From NCBI RefSeq assembly GCF_002443255.2, contig NW_019211458.1, positions 9,825,364 through 9,889,363 on the forward strand: a DNA stretch of 64,000 nucleotides, given 5' to 3'. Position 1 is the stretch's first letter, and each line of letters opens with the position of its first letter. A program made the translations under genes and the position numbers. The notes under the pieces were generated by a model. That model was not told the DNA's origin. It did no database searches and saw only the letters and a list, made by a program, of their open reading frames with translations. This DNA is from Varroa destructor. Lineage: Eukaryota > Arthropoda > Arachnida > Mesostigmata > Varroidae. Shown in pieces: positions 13,201 through 25,439 of this stretch.

Positions 13201-14680
13201 TTAGGGAAGCTATAGTTAATTGAAAAGGATCGTTTATGACCGCTCAACGATTGGTTTATTAAAGGACGTAGCAAGGCGTAAAAGATACCACAGAAGGCCC
13301 ATAAATGAAACAATAGTGCTATTTCTTCTTAAGACGACCTGTGAGAACCTCACTTTTCCTAATCGACCAGCGCAGCCGATATCGGAAAACGATCCGGAAA
13401 TGATATTCCAAATTCACAATCGACACATTTATGATACGATTCCCTCGGCCTGGCATTGAGCCTATTTACGGGAATGGCTCCGGAATATGTTTTCGCCAAT
13501 CCTCGATAGAATAGCTCACTTCGAAATCGAGCTTCAGCAGGATTTCCGTTCATGTACGGATTCAACAGACATGTACCTGTTTCAGTTGTGTTCCTCTTTG
13601 CTGCTCAATACGATGTCCTTGCATTATTCAGTTTAAGCAAGATACCTGCGACTAAATCAGGCAGAGAGAGATCACGTTTATATTACAGAAGCACCCGCCA
13701 TCCACTTGTATAGTTACAGGCCGGTTTTGTTTCGTTGGCGGGACATGACGATAAAGAACTATCGTCTATATATCTGTGTTCGCTGTGCGGATTCTTCGAA
13801 ATGCTCGCAGATTGCTCTTCAGATGCTTCTGATTCGCATCAATGGGTTACACTGGCGTACCCTCTGTCTTTCGAAACATCGACCTTCTTCATACACATCT
13901 GTGTGAATAATTGAAAGATGAAATGCCAATGCCCGATCCATACTCTATGAAAGCTCACAAACAAGTTGGTGGATTAGGCCTTGGCTGCATATTTTATCTG
14001 AGAAATACTAGCTAGATGTTCTTCTCATCGATTATCGTTTTTGCTGATGGTTCAAAATAGAGCTAGCCATGATAATATGTTTAAATTTTGTAATTTTCGT
14101 GAGTGCTGAAGCCGAATCTTATAGGAAGCCGGCGCTAGCTTGAAGTCTAGAACATATCAGTTCGTAGGAATGATACACAAGGACGCGCGAACGTCGTAAA
14201 TGGACGTTCCACTAAGCAACCCGCGTTGAATCGGGCATGGTCAATGACCAATTTGTCTTAAAAAGACTCCCTTCTTTGATTCACTTGCCTGCTTTGTGCA
14301 TCGCACATACATCGTGCACCTTAGGCTGTAGGATTCTGGGCGGATTGCATGAATATCTATTAGCTGAACAGGGATAGTAATAGCTAAGAGAGAAGCTTAT
14401 AACATAAGCTTATGTATATTGTGCTAAAATTTCATAGTAAGTCCTTGGGGTCGATATGTCACGACATAGCTTACCGAGGCTTTCATCGCCACAACGAAAA
14501 CGAGCACAAACAACTCAATTTTTATCAAGTTGCCCACTAGGAAACATCCTGTTTGCTCAGTGGGAAGCCTCCTTTGATCTCTTATTCAGAGTTACAGTTG
14601 AGACGTGTTAGTCTGGTCAGATGCCTGTTGTCATTTATATGTCGCAGTGCGATTTGTTCTGTGGCAGACGAAAAAACGCT
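10266..14680. other. Anonymous sequence, no gene recognised
   Basis: The stretch is largely AT-rich with only short frames; the longest, near 11.2 and 13.2-13.9 kb, are below 80 codons and carry no motif. Poly-T and poly-A runs are common at 12.5-12.7 kb. A small palindromic core (CGATATATCG) lies near 13,120. Confidence 0.5.
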
Positions 14681-14823
14681 ACACAATAGCGCACTACATA
14701 ATAGCGCATTATGTTATTATAAACTTATATTGCTTTCAAGGTGCTTATCAGAGCATCTGAAGGCTCCTGAGAGAAACGCAGTCCACGCACGCTGCTTCGA
14801 TGTAACAAACACCTATCTGTTCA

Positions 14824-14958
14824 GGTGATAGCGTAGATGATAGCGTGTTCGCTTCGTTAACGTTCTGGGTTTGAATCCGAGTGTGGGCACACTTCGTTTC
14901 GTTCTGGGTGCCGGCTGTACGATAAAATGTTTCACGGCAATACCGTACGTGAAATTTA
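14824..14958 (+). mobile_element. tRNA-derived SINE, copy 2
   Basis: The best box B of the family is here (GGGTTTGAATCCGAG at 14,868-14,882), preceded by a diverged box A region around 14,828-14,862. It is followed by GGGCACACTTCGTTTCGTTC and TGGGTGCCGGCTGT, then AAATGTTTCACGGCAATACC and GTACGTGAAATTTATA. This matches the bodies of copies 1, 3 and 4. The head has lost part of the A-box/anticodon region relative to copies 1 and 4, so it is an old copy. Its 3' end merges into unique DNA. Confidence 0.75.
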
Positions 14959-15025
14959 TATGATGACGCTAGATGGAACACTTGACGATTCTGCAAGCCA
15001 ATGTACACAATAACGAATACACGCG

Positions 15026-15660
15026 CTAACAGATAATCCTACACTGCGGTGTGCATTTGACGTCGATCTTTAGTGGGTATTTGCCAGTCGTTATATCCAC
15101 CACGTCTGTGTGGCAGGCTGCCAATTTAACACTACACCGCAGTAAATTCTTGAATACATGCCAGTTATTCCAATATAATCCTTTGCAGAAGAGGCGTCTT
15201 TCTCTAACGAACGGCCCGTGGACGAAATTGTGCTCAACTAGCACCAATGTGTACGTCGATATGAAGCCGCATTATGTGCGGCCTTGTGTGAACTTAAAAT
15301 CGCGACGTGAGCATAGTGTCAACGCTACGTTTAGCGACGGTCGACAGTGGGAGAGTTTGACGGTGGCCCAGTACGGTATCCCCAGCTACTCGACACAGTG
15401 AGTAACTTGCCTAGTCATAAGTTGTTCGATGGTCCCCTCCGTTTGTCAGGTCCTAAAGACGGACGGTCCAATCAAGCCGGGCCCGTCCATATTCCAGCCG
15501 TTTATTTTCCACTGGGTTATAACACCAAATTCTTTTTGTGTACTAAATTTGCACCACAATGGGCTGAAGTGGGCAAGTCGTAGCAATAGCGCGTTCGTAA
15601 GGGGCATAACAGGGAGACTGTTTGCTACAGTGCGCGGGGAAGGACGGCTGCTTTAAAAAG
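15026..15660. other. Unidentified block of open frames after SINE copy 2
   Basis: A plus-strand frame (15,051-15,401, 116 codons, TTG start) overlaps the next (15,347-15,583 and 15,429-15,656). A donor-like GTGAGT is present at about 15,399. The region is somewhat richer in GC than its flanks. None of the predicted peptides resembles a domain I know, and the length of each frame is within chance expectation. I list it because neighbouring frames and a donor sit close together. Confidence 0.15.
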
Positions 15661-18530
15661 CTAATAGTTAATCTGTAGCTTGCTCGTAAATGAGGATTTG
15701 TGCTAGGGGAACGATAGATTCATAACTTGAGCACCACTCAAACAAAAAAGACGCACTACCAACCGCATGGCTATTTCTGTCGTTTTTCCCGTATTTTCAT
15801 ACATGCTCCACTGCCCATGGGATTTTATATGTATAGGTGTATTTATAATCAACAGTGTCAATATATGCACGTACATACATGTAGTACTGCTTACTCAGGT
15901 TAGAACCAGTGGATAGTGCGTCTTTTGCAAAAGGCACCAGAATATATTGTAGCGGCTGGTTTCATATTGTTAATAGCTCTAATATTAACCTGAGATTTCG
16001 CACATCCAGCTTCAAGAAAGGAGTTCGTGTGCTTTTTCAAAGCAACTGTGTTTCACATATACCTACTCTTTTGTGCTCACATTTATAAATGTGTTAGAGT
16101 TATTTAATAGGAGAGTAGCTAAATATTTAAAAAAATTTAAAAGGTGTATGATCTGATATTGAATCACCGTGAACTACAGAGAGAGTCGTCTGACATTTGC
16201 TGTAGTTGGCTCCGCGGACCGGTAAAATATGGCTGTTCTATTATCTGGGTGAAGTCGTGATGTAAGGGCAAATTTTACACCCCATCAAAGGAAATAATAT
16301 CTTGCTATTGAACTAGGAAAACCCGCGCTTTCTTGACTAGCTCATGTGCCAATATGGCTCCTAGTTGATACTGATCAGGCGCAACTTGAGGTAATAGAAA
16401 TAAGCGGCTGACTAACGCTCTTAGCATCTAACGACTGAAATTTCATAAACGGGCTACAATCACTCGTATTCGCCTAGACCAGCTTACAAATTCCTAACAT
16501 ACACAAGAAAGTACCTATCTACATAGCGAGTATGATGGCCACGAGACCTCAAGTCGTTAAAGGCTTCATTTCGAAAGGAAAGGTGTTTGCAGTGTCAGAA
16601 AGACGTACGGAGATTACGTGGCTACGGGGCCAAGCGGGCTCATCATGACTTTCGTAGTAGGACCGAAAGAACATTAGAGCCGGAATCTATCAGCTAGTCC
16701 AGGTCGAAGAAGAGGCCAAATACTAAAGACAATAACATTCAGATAGCGGAAATCCGAACATAGCTGACTTAAAACGTACACTTAAAATCGCACGGTTCTA
16801 CCTTCTTCCGTTGCCAACTGTATTCACTGAGTTTAACAGATCCAATTAATAGCGTTCAATTACAGCATATGACCTTCAGGAACAATTGTATGCCTCTCCA
16901 AATGGAATTTATTAGGGAAATTAAGAAACCTGCTACACCGTTTTATGATGTAAGCCGCTAGCCGTTGTAAATGCTATCGTAGGTAAATCTGTGTACACGT
17001 CGGTATAATAGACGCTTCGAGAGGCGGTCGGCTTGAGAAATGATACTATGGCAGGTCAATTTATAGCATGCCCTTTGAGAACGCGTTTCAGTCGATTTTG
17101 CCCCTGGCCATGGCATCTATAGCGCTTGATCGTAATTAATGCACGACATGTAATGATGCCTAAAGCGATATAAGATGAAAAAAAGAGAGGAGCTAACTAT
17201 AGACAGCTGGTTAACCTGACAGGTTCATATTCGTTTAAACAACTCTATTATTATAATTTCCTGTGATCGAAAACTACCATCTGGTACGAGGTAAAAGCTT
17301 TTCTAACGAAATAATTGATTTGGCTTAAATAGATAACGATGAAGAATGGAGCCGAAACGTTATTTTCCAAACACAGCATCTGCCTATCGTAATTTCTACG
17401 CTGCGATATCTTGCGTCAACGATCACGAGCAAACTGAAAATTCACAGCATCTTCAATAGCCAAATGTATCTTCCAGCTAAATTTGTTTTTTTCCTACGAA
17501 CATTTGTAAGCGCTGCGACGCCAACTGCAGTAGTATTATATAACATGAATATTGACTATACCCTATCACGGCGACAGTAAAAGTACATGTAAACGGTCAT
17601 GGTAGCATGTAACGAACCTTCACATCGTTCACCACGTGGCAGGGGACTGTGAAACACACTTCATGACCAATACCTGTGAGTTGCTATTAGCATCTCGACA
17701 ATAGCAACAACGGTATTGATGACAGCTGATTAATCAGAGTATTTTTTAGTCGGGCACTTCAGACTGGACGCATAAGCACACCCAATAATTACATATCGGA
17801 CATTGACAAATAATAGAACACCGATTGCAGGACAGTGGGTCTAATTCATTCGTGTTGAACAGGACACGTAGAGTCGACGACGTCCGCTTGTCTCACGCTT
17901 CGGCCGCCAATTTGCTATCGAGTAGCTGTTCCACGCTATTCAAATGCGACTTTTAATGGACGTTCGAAGCTTCCAAAGGCTGTGAACGATTGCAGACGAG
18001 CAGTGCATAACCTAACGCAGAGCCGCCGATATCGCAGGACTTCGCACGTTGCGACCCTGGCGTTGCTGATCACGTTGTATGGATTCGATAGCTTGTATCG
18101 GCACCGAGCAAGCAGACAGAACCGCTATGAATATGTGCCTGAAAAACGCAATGACGAGAATTAAACCATAGAACCGCTTCTTAGCAGAGGAAAGCTTGCG
18201 CAGGCTTAAAGGGAGGTGAGCACTTGTGATACTTCCTATACTGATTCAAGGAACTGAGCAGTTAACACGACCTTTACTATAAATCGAAATTTGAAGTTGG
18301 TTCCGATGAGATAGAACCGATTGTCTTAGACAAATATAGCTCAGTTGGTTTTAAGCTCCTTTTCATGTTGTTCACTGTGTGTCATATTGGCCTAAGTAGT
18401 CGCATCTACGTAAAGAGTAATAGTAAGCCTATTTGTGAGGTGGTTTTATTACGCAATGCCTATAACGTCAGCTTGAACAACCTGACCGCTAGCAACATAC
18501 CGATTTTCTGCCTGATGTAAATTACAAAGC
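15661..18530. other. Anonymous sequence, no gene recognised
   Basis: Only short frames are present (longest 60 codons near 18.0 kb). Nothing repeated elsewhere in the window was noticed. A tRNA-like A box alone at about 18,336-18,357 lacks a partner and is not called. Confidence 0.5.
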
Positions 18531-18627
18531 TAGTTAGGTAATTAACAGTGAACCACGCACCAGAGCAGTAGCATTATTCAAATGTTTTTGAGCTTCGTAA
18601 CTAGCACACTCAGCTTGTCGAATTATC

Positions 18628-19086
18628 ATGTTGCAGGCTCTAAGGAACTTGATTTCAATTTGTTGCGACAAAAGACTGCCACTGCATCTGATATGGAGAG
18701 CGCATCGCCATTTTGAAGAGCTAGTGAAAGGTGTTGAAATAATCACTTCTGGGCGGTTAAGCGGTAATGGACCACCAAACGCGTCAGTCAGGCTGTTTCG
18801 AGGGCATGCTAGGAAAATTAAAATTAAGGGCCCAGGGCTAGTTGTTCTACGAGTCGGTGGCATTCCGTCTGGGTGGCCATTAAGTCCGTGTAAACTCGCA
18901 TTTTTTCGAACACACGAAGATTGGAATCATTCGATGGGCTGGCTCTCTGCGTTCAGTCGATACGTGTTAGCCATAGGAATCCACCTTCGCGTTTCGGTCA
19001 CAAAAGTATGTGGCACAACTGGGCTCGAATCGAAACGCACTGGTCATTACAGTGGTTTTACTAATACCGAACCTATCATTAATTAG
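18628..19086 (+). other. Unidentified 152-codon open frame
   Basis: The frame starts with ATG at 18,628 and ends at a stop at 19,084-19,086. The predicted product has a glycine-rich middle and no signal peptide, membrane segment or motif I recognise. The minus strand is also open over 18,534-18,863. For random DNA of about 60 percent AT, a frame this long is expected a little less than once per window, so chance cannot be excluded. It could be a worn piece of a mobile element or an exon. Confidence 0.15.
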
Positions 19087-19510
19087 CGGTCAACTTCTAG
19101 TCTACAGCTAGCAATAACCTGTTTTCAGGACGACTGAGATCAAAATAGGTAAGAAGTGCGGGTAGGTTTCGTCTCGGCATAGATCTTAAATGAATTGCAC
19201 GCAGTACTTTCATGGGTATTGTCGCTAGCAATTTGGCAGGCTACATGGAGAAAGCATCTAGGCAAATGTCACTTGAAGAAAGAATCGTTTAATGTATGAT
19301 TTCATGCTTTTATTGAAACGTTGATTTTAGTGAAGACATGCTTTTAATTTATCAGAACGTACGTCTAAATACTCTTGTACTTCTCAAAACAGACCCTGTT
19401 TGTTTCAGCCGTCTTCAAGGCGTAATAATAAAACCATTTGTTACTGGCGCACGCTGAGACCGAATCTTGGCTGATATTCGTATAGGCCCTGTGTTCAACA
19501 CAAGAATCCC

Positions 19511-19548
19511 TGTGTCATGGAACACAGTACGATGTGTTCCATGACACA
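19511..19548. repeat. Perfect 16-bp inverted repeat, 6-nt loop
   Basis: TGTGTCATGGAACACA (19,511-19,526) is followed by GTACGA and the exact reverse complement TGTGTTCCATGACACA (19,533-19,548). Such a perfect stem would fold as a strong DNA cruciform or RNA hairpin. It abuts a (ATG)n microsatellite. No mobile-element ends are recognised around it. Confidence 0.95.
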
Positions 19549-19566
19549 TGATGATGATGATGATGG
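19546..19566. repeat. (ATG)n microsatellite
   Basis: About six ATG/GAT units lie directly after the 16-bp hairpin. Confidence 0.8.
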
Positions 19567-19697
19567 CACATCAACTCGCTATTTATTTTGTCTCTTAGTG
19601 GTACCAATCGTGAGAAATAGTTGGGTCCTTATGGTCGAGCTAGTTTTAACCTCGTCAGAGTAGCCCACGAAACTTATACAAGAATTCGTTTGTTTTC

Positions 19698-19720
19698 TAT
19701 TTTCAAGTCACTTGAAAATA
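19698..19720. repeat. 23-bp near-perfect palindrome
   Basis: TATTTTCAAGT (19,698-19,708), a central C, then ACTTGAAAATA (19,710-19,720). All 11 bases of each arm match. It could be a symmetrical binding site or simply a palindrome; no gene nearby gives it a role. Confidence 0.9.
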
Positions 19721-22700
19721 ACTACTGCTATTAGTGTTGATCAAAGTCTTGCTTACTACCACCCGCGATCTTTGAACTTTAGTCAGTCTGCAGCGTGTAT
19801 TCCTAGGCCTTGCAAGGATACGACATTTCATTTCCTCGTGGGCTGGCCGTCAGCTTTGGCCAAGTGGGAACAATCACTTACGATGGAGCGCGACAGACGA
19901 CACCGTCTTGGCAGCAGCGTGAGCCAGCTCTAGCCGTCGTTAGGTTCCTACTTTTCGACTCTCCTCTGATGATTAATCGTGGCCGAAATTAAAACTCGAC
20001 CTTCAACATCATCAATCGTTAGAAAAGGCAGAGCAAACTAGGAAGAATGCACGGAAGCCGAAACGTAGCTTTCGTACTATAGCGTTCTAGATATTTTAGC
20101 GTAAGAAGCAGACCAGATAATTTAGCCATATAAGACAAGCGATTTGACTGACTTGAACCCAGTATATCCATTAGGGAGTAGTAGTCACCGATGCGCAATT
20201 TTGATGTAATGAAAGTGCACGAGAGATTTAAGTGTTCGAACAGAAACGACAATATAACATGATCATATTGGGCCGATTAGTCGGGCTAGAATTCGCTGTT
20301 AAAGCCAATGATCCAATGCCAAGCTATCCACCATGTTGAAGGCTTTGATTCACTATTGTCTAGCTGAGAATAGAATCACTGAACTAAAGCTACCCTTATT
20401 GGAATGTTCGCAAACTGGTTTCAATATGGTCCGGGCCACTAGAAGGTGTTACAGTTTAGAAAGTTCTGTAAAAATTCAGGAAGAACGTACGAGGAAAAGT
20501 GCATTACAAGGCCTTGACGTGCATTGCCTTTGATAGAGGCTATGTTTGCTGGTAGCCGGTTATTAAAGCCGGTTTTCTTCTACCTCAAGCTGCATTCGCA
20601 GTATTTTAGAAGAGAAAAACTCATAGAGAACATTTTGTATAACAGTACTACTGACCCGGAAGATCTCATAGACATGCGAAGAGTGTATTTACTTTTAGTG
20701 CTGCTTATGGTATAGTATACGTGTCTTCACATACAAGCATTCTTCAGCTGTAACCGAGTGTTCGTAAGAGTGTGCTTGCGACGGAACCGGATAATTTTGC
20801 TCTCGAGGGCCATGTTTCTTTTTTAATTACTTTGAGTTTGACTACATATTTCATGACGCGACTTGTTCTTTGTTATGCCATATATGTATTCGGTTTGCAC
20901 CTCAGACTTGCTGTCTTATCATAATTCTCGCACGTCGATCCGACTGAACTCGACCACCTGAGTATACGTAGGGTATTCATGTGCGTGATAAGCTCATTAA
21001 ACTACAGGAAAAAAACAGTTTTTACAAAGAAATTAGTATGTCTGCCATTGATATAAGCGGTTAGGTCAACCCTCTAGGGGAACGCGCTTTATCTGCAATG
21101 AAACACGAGTTTTGCCGTCATGTTATCAAACAGACGTGTAATGTAGACAACCTGCCAATCTGTTTGCAAATACCACCGTCACTAATATCCCTGAAATTTG
21201 ATAAAGGTCAACGAGGATAATAACCGGCAGGAGGCATGATTGATGCCGAGTACATTTCAGAATTTTTTCTTTAATTCTGATATTCCGGCATTGTTTACAA
21301 GTGTCGATACCGTTCTCTCTATACACAATGATGGCAATGTAGATCTATACGACTACGAATCCTGTAAAGGACGTTCCGTTGTCTAATAAAAGCGAACAGG
21401 TGCTGCTTGAGGCGACAATCTACTGAGTAAATTGTGGCTGAAATTCACCCCAACAATCACTAGAACTGTTGTAAATTCACTGGAATGCTTGGGGATATAG
21501 TCGGCCTACAAGATACACCAGTGACTATCCTCGGTGAGTTGAGTATAAATTCACCAGTGACAGATAAATTGAAAGGTTGACTACCTGTAGTTGATGTCAG
21601 AAAGACTTTTACATGTATATAGTTTGCCCCTCAGTGCGCCTGTAGTACGGCTTACCTTTGCCATCACACAATCTTTGTCATGGCTTTTTTGACCACTACC
21701 CCGTTCTTGCAGGTCGTAATTTCCTCTCAATCAACCGTTGGCACCAATTCGAGAAGTCCAAAAAGAAAGAAGTACAACCGTATTATTTACATATAACTGT
21801 ATAGCCGTAGTATTTTAACCGATGTTATTTCGGCAGCTTTATATGAGTTTACAGAGGTAAATTCTGCGGTGAACTACTAAACTATATCCTATATAATGTT
21901 TGCGGTACAGCCACTCCTGGTACTTTTTTTGGTGGAGTTCTGTCGCTCTAAATGAAAGAAGAAATTTATTAAAGATCTCAAAAAGCGTATCACAGAAATC
22001 GCCGTGGCGAACAGATTCTGCAGTCTCAAGTGAGATTGACTTGTCTACCAAGTACTACGGGGTTCGATTAGCTCCAGCCAGAACGTCCCCTTTGCCGTTA
22101 TGTTAATTTCTTACCTATAGCTGAAGGACCAGTTTCGTTGCCTGACATATCGCTTAAAGCTGACCTTATTAGGTTACTCATTGCTGTTTCAACTGAAGTC
22201 TTCTGTCAGTCATTGCGTATAATCGCCTCCCGTTTCTCTAGCATCATTTACGGTTCCCAAGGTTATTCTTTTTTTAAAGATAAACACAGCCTTGACAGTT
22301 TTGTAAGCTATATACCCGTAACTATGACCAATTTCTGTGCAAAAGTCCAGTTTTGAAAAACTGGATCTAACGTCTGCTCAAAGGTCAGCTTCTCAAAGTG
22401 ACTTTTCGCTCAGATTCGTAATATGGTCTTTTTTTCACTCTCGTTCCTGTGATCTGACCCTTTGTGATATCCATAATTACATTGCCCACTCTGGTGGTAG
22501 AAAATATCTTTCCTGTAGTTTTAATTGATATAATACGTACATTCAACAACATCCCGTACGATGTCATTCTAGAAACAACTTTTTTTCTATAACTTTTCCT
22601 CCATTGTTCACGATAGGCTAAGGTCTTATTTGGCCAACTGCTTCTAAACTGTACGTGTTGTTAGTGCGGTCTCGAAGGGCAATTTTTAACAACACATGAG

Positions 22701-23750
22701 CTTTCACAAAGCTTAGCCCTAGGCCCATTTATTAAATGTATTTTTTACGTTAACGCTTACTCTCAAAGGCAGATTCTCAAATGGTTTTTGACACGGGCAG
22801 TGAAATAAACTAATTAACAATCAGGCGTTCCTCCCTTCGATAAACATCCCTAAAATACAATGTGTTTTCTAAGAAAACTTTTACATATTATATACATAAA
22901 ATTAACATGGCAAGCATCTCAATCAGCCTTGAAACACTTGCTTAATTAGGCTCATACGCAAGATGGCTTGACAACTGGACAACGATTACACTATTTTCTT
23001 GGATTTCTAAGCTCTATGCTGTATAAATTGGTCGAATTAGGCTGCTACATAGTTCTGTATCTTTGTAGATCGGTTTTTTAGGTCGATAGTTACGTACGCA
23101 TTGGGGTCTGGGCAAGATACTTTCTCAGCATTTAAATCTCTAAACTATTAGGGTCCTTTCGCGCATCGAAAAGAGTATCGAATTTACAACTACGTATCTG
23201 AGGCAAAATCAGTGTATGTATTCATCACCAACCAAGCTATATATGACTCTCCCTTCCTGCTAGCATCCCAGATATCCTCTCAGAAATAACCACAGGACGC
23301 TGATAGCTCAACCAACTGAGCGCAGAGATGATGCATTGAATACCTCGAGTAATCGACACATATTCATGACTCAGCGAATATATCCGCTGCATCGGAAACC
23401 AGGAAGTATCCCGCTCAAAGTTATTAAGATCTATAAACCATTACCTGCAGTAACTGGATGTCGACGCTGTTCCTCTTTTTGTTGTCAGATGCGAGCTATG
23501 TATCAGTCAAGTGGTCTTGATTTATTCAAATTTCTTCCAACTGATGCGATTTGGGGGTTTTTGTGTTTAGATGAAGTTTATCTGAGCTGAGTACTTATCA
23601 ACTCTAAGGACCCGCTTCAACATCTGCAATTAAAAGAGCAGGACACTTAGAACTTTCGAAAACAGACACGTTCCAATAACCGTTTACAGCCCACTAAGTT
23701 CGACGTTCTAAGTCGAAGCCTTTTCATCAAAATTAGATATAAACAAACAG
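19721..23750. other. Anonymous sequence, no gene recognised
   Basis: The frames present (66-77 codons near 19.7, 20.0, 20.3, 21.1, 21.9, 22.1 and 23.3 kb) have no recognisable features. Near 21,440-21,560 AAATTCAC recurs three times within 115 bases. A tight inverted repeat (TCCAGTTTT/AAAACTGGA) lies at 22,346-22,365. Confidence 0.45.
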
Positions 23751-23754
23751 CTAT

Positions 23755-25364
23755 GAGGGTGTCTTTTCGTGCGGAGTACAAACACACTGAGCTGCTTGAA
23801 ACTGCACGACGTTACAACGAACGAGCTTTACGCTCCCATCGACAATTTCCATTGGAAAAGATGAAACGCGTCCTTGATTGAGTGAGATTAGGGTCGTGCT
23901 TTCGTCATTTGGGACCGTCGACAGTTAAATGAGCAATGAATGAGTATCGAACGTAACAGCGGCGCCACAGAACAATTACTGCTAAACAAAAGTATCGTGA
24001 GTATGCAAGACACCTACTCGTTACGACAAAGGGAAAAAATTAGCTACACGATTTATATCTATTGGAGACGCACGCTACGATTAATTTGCTGAATATAGAA
24101 CGAGAATAGCTTTGGTTACTGTTTGCTCCTTGGCAATGTGACGCTGCTGTTTGATGAAAAATTCAGCATTTTTACTTAACCCAAGAGGCTTCATCATTTA
24201 CCTGCACCGCCATTTAAAGAAAAAAGAAATTGAATGTTCTAATATTTAGCAGAGATTAAAACTTATCGTACCATTGAAGCGAATCCGCCGTAGACGCTCA
24301 TTTTGAGCTTCTTGCGTCTTTCAAAAATGTTTAAGCATCCATAAGCGTCTGTAGCTGAACACACTGACACACGGTGTCCTCCATGTATGTATAAGCGTAT
24401 GTGTATACAGTTTTTAAGAGGTCATAACTTCATGATTCTTCTTTCTTTTCAGGGTATAGTTGGCTGCTTCAGGGTATAATTAGACTTGACAAAAATTGAC
24501 AAAATTGACTTCTGACCAAGAAAGATTGCTTAAAAATGCTACTGGTAGTATGAAGTGCAAAAATGGAGAATTTCAGGAAAATCCTCTATCGCCACCTGAC
24601 ATTAATCGGATGAAAGAAAGGTTTGTAAACAATGACCCGAAGGACCAAGAACACCAACGAGCCTTACTAGCCAAGAAAAAAAACACTGGAAAGCTATTGA
24701 AAAACATCCTACAGTTCCATGGGACAATCAGGGACTTGGCACGGTACAAATCGCATTTGAAGACGTCATAAATCAAAAAGTTACATTTCAACAATACCGG
24801 CAATGATTTAAATCGAAGGAAACCATTTTGCGAACGGTAGTCGAAAAATGTAAACAAGATGGCCACCTTTCAGGTAGAATAGTTTGCGAGTTCAGGTAGG
24901 ATAGCGGTGAAACTATATTTAAATTAACTGCCACAGTTAATCGACATAATTCCACTCACTTGGCAACTGTAGATGTGCATTTTACGAAGGAACACCGTGT
25001 ACATTTATTACAAGTCACAGTGTAGTAAGGAGTTCTACATAGCTTTTTATGACGGTATAGTGAGTACGTTTTTGCTAAATATTTATTTTTTCAGACATTT
25101 GGCAAGCGTTCGATGAAGAGTGGGAACCATCCTTGTCATGTAGAAGCATATCTTGATCGGAATCCTCCAAACAGATGGGTTGGACGAACAGTTCATGTAG
25201 AATACCGTACCCATAGCCCATGTCCTACGGCACTACGTTTTTCTTCGAGGGAACATTCTACAAATAGAGTCTATATCAGAGAACGGACGGGACTCGATGA
25301 TTTAAAAGCCACAATTGAGCAACGGTGCTCCCAACATCAAACTAAATGTTTACCGAATCTATAA
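23755..25364 (+). mobile_element. Mariner-like transposase remnant A, interrupted
   Basis: The encoded protein would have been a cut-and-paste transposase of the Tc1/mariner superfamily. The left part (23,758-23,881) reads like the N-terminal helix-turn-helix of arthropod mariner-like transposases (RRYNERALRSHRQFPLEKMK). A shifted frame then gives a GSFRHLGPSTVK-like piece. At about 24,145-24,170 LLFDEKFSIF resembles the first catalytic-aspartate motif. The right part (25,095-25,364) is clearest: CHVEAYLDRNPPNRWVGR, then in another frame TTFFFEG (compare the family PLDFFLWG), then VYIRERTGLDDLKATIEQ. Stops and shifts make it inactive, and the catalytic aspartate in the last motif is not preserved. 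The left-to-right distance exceeds a normal transposase gene, which suggests an insertion between about 24.2 and 25.05 kb. Terminal repeats were not found. Confidence 0.6.
24490..24771 (+). other. Coding-like 90-codon frame inside remnant A
   Basis: The frame is open from 24,490 and its first ATG is at 24,550; the stop is at 24,769-24,771. The predicted peptide is hydrophilic and rich in K, E, D and N, looks helical, and ends GTIRDLARYKSHLKTS. That composition is more protein-like than most frames here. No domain is recognised. A pyrimidine-rich acceptor-like site (CTTCTTTCTTTTCAG) precedes it at 24,438-24,452, but an in-frame stop at about 24,487 separates the two. It may be part of the element, part of a later insertion, or a chance frame. 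Confidence 0.25.
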
Positions 25365-25439
25365 TTTATCATGATCTGCAATGTATCAATGTATGCAGAA
25401 GGTAGGCATTCTAGATATGTATATACTGGATATTACAAG

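Noticed and set aside
18336..18357. Isolated box-A-like ATAGCTCAGTTGG
   Set aside because: No box B within the usual distance and no shared SINE body downstream.
23302..23350. tRNA-like stretch (GATAGCTCAACCAACTGAGC)
   Set aside because: It resembles a D-arm, but no acceptor or T stem pairs with it and the later TTGAATACCTC is a poor box B. It is not a tRNA and has no SINE body.
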